From Cytophagales bacterium (GTDB lineage: Bacteria; Bacteroidota; Bacteroidia; Cytophagales; Cyclobacteriaceae), in the NCBI GenBank assembly GCA_020063545.1, contig JAGUUF010000316.1, forward strand, positions 1-11,229: a stretch of 11,229 bases of DNA. The letters run 5' to 3'. Position numbers and translations under genes: made by a program. Shown here in pieces: positions 6,948-11,229 of this stretch; the stretch's first letter is position 1, and each line of letters begins with the position of its first letter. A model generated the notes under the pieces. The model saw nothing but the letters and a program-made list of their open reading frames with translations. It was not told the origin of the DNA and made no database searches.

Positions 6948-7675
6948 CGCTGCCGCATCACTTCATATATGGCAATACCGGTTGCCACGCTCACGTTCAA
7001 CGAGCCGATTTTTCCTTTCATGGGAATTTTTACCAGTTCATCGCAGAAGCGCAGCAGTTCGTCCGAAATGCCGTCTTCTTCCGAACCCATAATGAGCGCT
7101 ACGGGGCCGTTAAACGTTGCTTCATAAATTGTTTTAGAGGCTTTTTCTGTGCAGGCCACCACCAGCACACCGTTATCCTGGAGGAATTTTACCGTCATCC
7201 GCAGATCTTTTTCGCGGCATACCGGCAGGTGGTTCAGTGCACCGGCAGACGTTTTCATGGCATCGCCCGAAACGGGTGCGCTGCCCTTTTCGCTAATGAT
7301 TAGGCCGTCAAGCCCGGCACACTCGGCTGTGCGGGCAATAGCACCAAAATTGCGTACATCGGTAATACGGTCAAGCATCAGAAAAAAGGGTTCACGGCCC
7401 TGGCTGTAGGCATAGTTGATCAGGTCATCCAGCGAAGCATAGGCTACGGAGGAAAGCAGGCACACCACACCCTGGTGGTTTTTGGGCGTAAGCCGGTTAA
7501 GTTTCTCTGCGGGTACATATGAAAAAGAGAGGTTACGTTCGCGCACCAGCCGGAGCAATTCCCTGAGCAGTTCATTGTTCAATCCTTTCTGAATAAACAG
7601 CCGTTCAATTTCCCGGCCGGCAACGATGGCTTCCATTACGGCACGGGTGCCGTAAATCATGTCGGGTTTGGTCAT
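6935..7675 (-). CDS. rlmB: TrmH/RlmB-family rRNA 2'-O-methyltransferase
   Basis: A 246-residue SPOUT (knotted) SAM-dependent methyltransferase. The best match is RlmB, which methylates the ribose 2'-OH of a 23S rRNA guanosine (G2251 in E. coli). The N-terminal substrate-binding domain begins MIYGTRAVMEAI. The catalytic domain carries motif 1 NFGAIARTA (109-117, with N109 and R115), motif 2 MGSEEDGIS (196-204) and motif 3 IPMKGKIGSLNVSVATGIA (217-235). Length is normal. The longest open frame begins at a TTG at 7693, adding six residues; the ATG at 7675 gives the typical MTKPDMIYG start and is preferred. It follows the GWxTD gene by 42 nt on the same strand, so the two may share a transcript. 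RlmB and other TrmH-type 23S enzymes are hard to separate by eye; class is certain, exact target site likely. Confidence 0.9.
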   Translation of the reverse strand: MTKPDMIYGTRAVMEAIVAGREIERLFIQKGLNNELLRELLRLVRERNLSFSYVPAEKLNRLTPKNHQGVVCLLSSVAYASLDDLINYAYSQGREPFFLMLDRITDVRNFGAIARTAECAGLDGLIISEKGSAPVSGDAMKTSAGALNHLPVCREKDLRMTVKFLQDNGVLVVACTEKASKTIYEATFNGPVALIMGSEEDGISDELLRFCDELVKIPMKGKIGSLNVSVATGIAIYEVMRQRGLA

Positions 7676-7717
7676 GCTCAAAAGTACGAACAACTGAAAC
7701 GAATCCGGAGCAGGATG

Positions 7718-8890
7718 CTAAAATCTCGCTTTTCTCCACAGGTCAACCATTTGGTACCAGGTGTCGGTAAACCTGCGGTCGCGGATGAGTACGAAATTTT
7801 GCGGGTCGAACAGCGTAGGGGCTTTGGTGAAAATAAACCTGCCCTTGAAATAATTATTCTTGTATTCCCATACCTCACGGTCGCCAAGCCTGTACACTTC
7901 TTCGGGCGGCCCGTAAATAATATAAATCATGCCCCTGTCGGTTTTCCAGCCTTCTTTGTAGGAACTGAATAACTGGTTAGCCTGTTCCACCCTGCGAAAG
8001 TAACTGCGCATGAAAATTCTGGCGCGGTCGGTACTGCCGGTTATGCTGATGATGGTTTTATCGAACAGCAGTTTATCGCCCTTCGCTGCCCGTAGTTTAT
8101 CCATCTCTTTTTTTTCACACACATAGATCATCGGCCCGGCCAGCGTTTCAATTTTGCCCAGTTTCGGGTAGTCATCTTCAACCCGGAAGGCCACCCCGCT
8201 GCTGCCGGCAGTATCTTGCTGCACAAGGTAAAGCCCTTGCTCGGAAAATCGCACCGACTGGTCGGGCGATAAGGTAAATGTTGAATCGGGTTTTATGGTT
8301 GGCGGAACACGCGCTTGTGCGGTTGAAAACGGTGGGGCAGCAGCCGGAAAATCGGCTTTGTAAAGCGAAACGAACAACGATTTGTCCGGCTCAAAACCGG
8401 AGAATGATGTAAGTTCATTTATACGGATAAAAGTAGTTGTAACGGGCAGGTTGTTTTGGATGAGGGAAAAATTGCCAGAAGCCGGAACCTCCTTATAAAA
8501 ATACCAGGCTTTGCGCGATGCGCTGAGGATAATCTTGGCAACAACCAGTTGCCCGGGAGTGGCATCGCTGAGCCGGATGCGCCCGCTCTTTTTAACGGTA
8601 GTGTTGATTAGCCATTCCGGTTGTGGCAATTCCTGCCCGCTTTTGTCGCTGATGCTGCTGCGCAGTTCCCATTGCAGGCTGTACTCAGTTGTGCTCTTAG
8701 CCGGGTTAGTCGAAACAAATTCAACGTACGCCACCGGTTGCCGGTTTAATGAATAAACGTTTAAGTCAAGGGTAAATTCCGTGCCCTGGTCGTAGAGGTA
8801 GCTAAAGTTGATGTCGCGCAGGGGTTGCGATGATGCCGGTGCCGCAAGGCTGGTGAAAACTGCAAGAATCCAAAAACGGTGTAGCTCCAT
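7718..8890 (-). CDS. GWxTD domain-containing exported protein
   Basis: A 390-residue protein starting at the ATG at 8890; the longest frame starts three codons earlier at a TTG (8899) and is rejected because the signal peptide begins cleanly at MELHRFW. The N-terminus is a signal peptide: one basic patch, the hydrophobic run FWILAVFTSLAAP, and a likely cut near ASS-QPL. No lipobox cysteine is present, so it is probably periplasmic or secreted. The middle (about 25-240) looks beta-rich and Ig-like. The C-terminal third carries the name motif GWKTD (314-318) followed by RGMIYIIYGPPEEVYR, and ends with a tryptophan-rich TWYQMVDLWRKARF. GWxTD-domain proteins occur mainly in Bacteroidota and Acidobacteria; I know of no settled function. 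It is divergent from the methyltransferase gene (66-bp gap) and 42 nt upstream of rlmB. Confidence 0.88.
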   Translation of the reverse strand: MELHRFWILAVFTSLAAPASSQPLRDINFSYLYDQGTEFTLDLNVYSLNRQPVAYVEFVSTNPAKSTTEYSLQWELRSSISDKSGQELPQPEWLINTTVKKSGRIRLSDATPGQLVVAKIILSASRKAWYFYKEVPASGNFSLIQNNLPVTTTFIRINELTSFSGFEPDKSLFVSLYKADFPAAAPPFSTAQARVPPTIKPDSTFTLSPDQSVRFSEQGLYLVQQDTAGSSGVAFRVEDDYPKLGKIETLAGPMIYVCEKKEMDKLRAAKGDKLLFDKTIISITGSTDRARIFMRSYFRRVEQANQLFSSYKEGWKTDRGMIYIIYGPPEEVYRLGDREVWEYKNNYFKGRFIFTKAPTLFDPQNFVLIRDRRFTDTWYQMVDLWRKARF

Positions 8891-8956
8891 GCTTTCCAAA
8901 TTAAACTATTCCCATGAAAATAATCCTCCCCATTCGGTTAATTTGCGGCCAGTTTT

Positions 8957-9739
8957 ATGACCAAAATCTATACCACCGAAATCACTTCCGAATCGCTACC
9001 CTCCGATAACCCCATTCATCAACGGTTGTTCAAGGCATATGTTGCAGCGATGGATTATATCCGCGGAAATGTTTTGGAGATTGGGTGTGGCGAAGGCCGC
9101 GGAGTGGACTTGCTGATGCAGAAGTCTGAAGCATTTACCGCTGTGGATAAAATTGAGGAGGCCCTTGTAGGGCTGCGGAAGAAACATCCCGGGGCAACAT
9201 TTATTGCCATGCACTTGCCCCCGTTAACGGGGTTGCCCGACAATGCGTTCGACTGCGTGGTCAGCTTCCAGGTAATTGAGCACATTAAAAACGACCGGCT
9301 GTTCCTTCAGGAAATCCACCGTGTGCTTAAACCCGGGGGCACAGCCCTTATCACTACGCCAAACCGGAAAATGTCGCTTACCCGCAACCCGTGGCATGTA
9401 CGTGAATACGTGGCCGATGAACTGAAAACATTGGCTCAGGAATTTTTTCAGCATGTTGAGGTAAAAGGAATTACCGGCAATGAAACCGTGATGGCGTATT
9501 ACGAACAAAACCGAAAATCGGTAGCGCGCATTACCCGCTGGGATGTGCTGAACCTTCAATACAACCTGCCGGCATGGATGCTGCGCATTCCTTACGAGCT
9601 GCTAAACCGGCTTAACCGGAATAACCTTCAGCAGGCTAATAACAGCCTTGTCACCTCCATTACGCACGATGATTACATGGTTACCGGCAATGCGGGAGAG
9701 GCGCTTGATTTATTCCTGGTGGTACAAAAAGAGCAGTAG
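8957..9739 (+). CDS. Class I SAM-dependent methyltransferase, substrate unknown
   Basis: A 260-residue cytosolic methyltransferase of the Methyltransf_11 type. SAM-binding motif I is VLEIGCGEGRG (39-49), motif II has the acidic D64 in AVDKIEEAL, motif IV-like FDCVVSFQVIEHI spans 98-110, and the post-motif LQEIHRVLKPGG (117-128) is followed by LITTPN (131-136). The last 110 residues, with many aromatics (ITRWDVLNLQYNLPAWML), form an accessory region that probably sets substrate choice. The same arrangement occurs in enzymes acting on quinones, lipids, sugars and small molecules, so the substrate cannot be read here. There is no sign of a signal peptide or membrane segment. It stands alone on its strand, divergent from the GWxTD gene and convergent with the DUF2723 gene, so it probably has its own promoter; TTAATTTG at 8938-8945 misses TAnnTTTG by one base and lies very close to the ATG. 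Confidence 0.88.
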   Translation: MTKIYTTEITSESLPSDNPIHQRLFKAYVAAMDYIRGNVLEIGCGEGRGVDLLMQKSEAFTAVDKIEEALVGLRKKHPGATFIAMHLPPLTGLPDNAFDCVVSFQVIEHIKNDRLFLQEIHRVLKPGGTALITTPNRKMSLTRNPWHVREYVADELKTLAQEFFQHVEVKGITGNETVMAYYEQNRKSVARITRWDVLNLQYNLPAWMLRIPYELLNRLNRNNLQQANNSLVTSITHDDYMVTGNAGEALDLFLVVQKEQ

Positions 9740-9742
9740 GGT

Positions 9743-11229
9743 TTAGCGATCGAACCGCTGTACCTGCGAGGCATATTTTTCGTAAGCCTGCTCATACTTT
9801 TCGGCCAGTTCGGCTTCTCCATACTTGTAGAGTACGCGTTGTATTTCGCCCAGTACGGCTATGTTGTTGTACAGGTCGCGGTCGAGCATGCCTTTCCTAA
9901 TCATATAGGCCGACATCTCATCTACGCGGTTGCCTATTACTTCGGAAATTTCAATAGCCTTTTCTTTTTCGCCCACTTCAAAAAGCATTTCAAGCATCAG
10001 CGCATTGGTAAAGTCGTACGGCACCCCTTTGTCGGGCATTACTTCCAGGCTGCGCAGCAGCACTTCGCGTGCGCGTACCGTATCGTTTTTGTTAAGCAGC
10101 GCTTCGGCTACATCGTTAAACGTGCTGCGGTGGTTTTGAACGAAATTCCGGTAATCCACGCTGAAAAACACGTTCGGATCGTCAAGCCCCCTGAACCTGA
10201 ATTTGTTCATGATATTATCGTACGCCACATCGGTATTCACCAGGCGGGTTCGCGGTTCCGGATTTTGAATCGGCAAAATCCGGAAGGCGTTTCCTTCGCT
10301 CACCACAAAGGGCCTCAGGTCAACATTAAATTGTTCCAGCGAGGTGTTGTTTACATACAGCGGCCGCTCCCAGTTGTTGGTCAGCATCAGGTCAAGCAGG
10401 GCAAGGTCCTGCTTCAGCAGGCTGTTCCTGCGCACACGCAATTTCATTTCGGGCACCAGCATGTGTTCCATGCCTTTCGGGATGATGCCGAGTTTTTTTA
10501 CATGGGCTGTATCTACTTTCAGCACCAGTTCCCTGGATGGGATCATGTTGGTGTTGGGGTAGTAGGGGTGGAGCAGGCTCTTGCTGTTTTTCTTAATCAG
10601 ATCAATGTACTGGGCCAGGTCAATGCTTTTAATGCCTGTTTCCTGGTACATTAACCCCTCGTTGGGGCCGCCCTGCCGGTAGTGTTCAGCCGTGAGGGTG
10701 TACGGGAACGCATCGGATTGGTAATGCTTGCGCATGCTTTGTTCGATGTACCAATCGGTGTTGTAATAACTAAGCACCACTACCCGCATATCGGTACGGA
10801 TGCCTTCCACTTCCTGTGCGTACCATAACGGGAAGGTATCGTTATCGCCACCCGTAAACAGTATTCCGTTCGGAGCGCACGACTCCAGGTAATTATTGGC
10901 CGAGTCAACCGAGAAGTACCGGTTTGAACGGTTGTGATCATCCCAGCCCCCGGCTGCCATTAATGCCGGTGCGGTAAATGCAATGAGGGTAGCTGCAACG
11001 GCTGCAACCTTTGCATTTTTAATAACCTTACCGATGCCGGAAGCCAGCCCGATAACGGCCAGGCCTATCCAGAATGAAAAGGCATAGTACGAACCTGAGT
11101 AGATATAATCGCGTTCGCGCGGTTCGGAGGGTGGCGAGTTAAGGTAAACCACCAGCGCTACCCCGGTAAGGATAAAGAGCAAGCCGATGACACCCGCATT
11201 TTTCGGATCCTTTACAACCTGGTAGTACA
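9743..11229 (-). CDS. DUF2723 multi-pass membrane protein, C-terminal part
   Basis: The frame is open from the right edge to TAA at 9745-9743, showing 494 residues without an N-terminus; the gene begins outside the window. The TTG at 11182 is an internal codon, not a start, because the frame continues upstream as YYQVVKDPKNAGVIG. Three membrane segments are visible: GVIGLLFILTGVALVVYL, YYAFSFWIGLAVIGLASGI and VAAVAATLIAFTAPALMAAG. After PPSEPRERDYIYSGSYYAF, a family-typical link, comes a long extracytoplasmic-looking domain with DDHNRSNRYFSVD, LFTGGDNDTFPLWYAQEVEG and SYYNTDWYIEQSM, all characteristic of DUF2723 proteins. The final 150 residues are helical and TPR-like. The N-terminal multi-pass part of the family, which lies outside the window, is thought to have a GT-C glycosyltransferase-like fold, suggesting a role in surface glycosylation; this is inference. 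It is convergent with the methyltransferase gene with only 3 bp between stops. Confidence 0.9.
   Translation of the reverse strand, partial: YYQVVKDPKNAGVIGLLFILTGVALVVYLNSPPSEPRERDYIYSGSYYAFSFWIGLAVIGLASGIGKVIKNAKVAAVAATLIAFTAPALMAAGGWDDHNRSNRYFSVDSANNYLESCAPNGILFTGGDNDTFPLWYAQEVEGIRTDMRVVVLSYYNTDWYIEQSMRKHYQSDAFPYTLTAEHYRQGGPNEGLMYQETGIKSIDLAQYIDLIKKNSKSLLHPYYPNTNMIPSRELVLKVDTAHVKKLGIIPKGMEHMLVPEMKLRVRRNSLLKQDLALLDLMLTNNWERPLYVNNTSLEQFNVDLRPFVVSEGNAFRILPIQNPEPRTRLVNTDVAYDNIMNKFRFRGLDDPNVFFSVDYRNFVQNHRSTFNDVAEALLNKNDTVRAREVLLRSLEVMPDKGVPYDFTNALMLEMLFEVGEKEKAIEISEVIGNRVDEMSAYMIRKGMLDRDLYNNIAVLGEIQRVLYKYGEAELAEKYEQAYEKYASQVQRFDR
10256..10285. repeat. Perfect 12-bp inverted repeat with 6-nt loop inside the DUF2723 gene
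   Basis: Arms TTCCGGATTTTG (10256-10267) and CAAAATCCGGAA (10274-10285) are exact reverse complements around AATCGG. In the gene's frame they encode FRIL and QNPE, joined by PI, so codon content and palindrome coexist. No T-run follows on either strand. It would form a strong hairpin in either RNA strand; purpose unknown. Confidence 0.85.

Noticed and set aside
7679..7686. TACTTTTG on the minus strand as an rlmB promoter
   Set aside because: Exact match to TAnnTTTG but only 3 nt from the ATG and no -33 element; the gene probably follows the GWxTD gene on one transcript.
8897..8945. TTAATTTG boxes on both strands between the GWxTD and methyltransferase genes
   Set aside because: Each misses the consensus by one base and lies too near its start codon; no -33 element. 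Not strong enough to call promoters, though the genes must have some in this 66-bp gap.
9219..9232. 14-bp palindrome in the methyltransferase gene
   Set aside because: A loop-free 14-bp palindrome is expected about once by chance in a window of this size.
9743..11182. DUF2723 gene as a complete 479-residue protein
   Set aside because: The supposed start is an internal TTG; the frame continues to the right edge with family-typical residues.

Overview
The window reads as a piece of a Bacteroidota chromosome, probably from a Cytophagales-like bacterium (the phylum is fairly secure, the order is a guess). The evidence is a GWxTD-domain exported protein, a DUF2723 membrane protein, a RecQ of about 730 residues with an extra C-terminal helix-turn-helix domain, a RicT/PSP1 protein with the N-terminal cysteine cluster common in this phylum, and TAnnTTTG promoter boxes. 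Gene density is high. No rRNA, tRNA, CRISPR array, insertion sequence or phage gene was seen.

Layout: positions 1-4667 hold a leftward block, in transcription order recQ, purD, a small antitoxin gene, a vapC-like PIN toxin gene and a ricT-like gene cut by the left edge. From purD onward the genes overlap or nearly touch (17-nt overlap, 14-nt overlap, 10-nt gap), so they are probably co-transcribed. A 72-bp divergent region with one TAnnTTTG box per strand separates recQ from the rightward pair kdsD-manC (4740-6840), which supplies sugar precursors for surface polysaccharide (D-arabinose 5-phosphate for Kdo, and GDP-mannose). A convergent 94-bp gap follows. Next is a leftward pair, a GWxTD protein gene and rlmB (8890-6935). 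A rightward SAM-dependent methyltransferase gene (8957-9739) then meets, tail to tail with a 3-bp gap, a leftward DUF2723 gene that runs off the right edge.

Most of the content is ordinary: purine synthesis, DNA repair, rRNA modification and envelope sugar metabolism. I found no clear undescribed system. The least routine items are the toxin-antitoxin pair wedged into the purD-ricT string, whose antitoxin is only 57 residues with a very basic N-terminal half; the divergent recQ/kdsD promoter pair and the TTG start of kdsD; and a perfect 12-bp inverted repeat with a 6-nt loop inside the DUF2723 coding region. Several start codons were moved from the longest open frame (vapC, rlmB, GWxTD gene), and the two edge genes were translated by hand.
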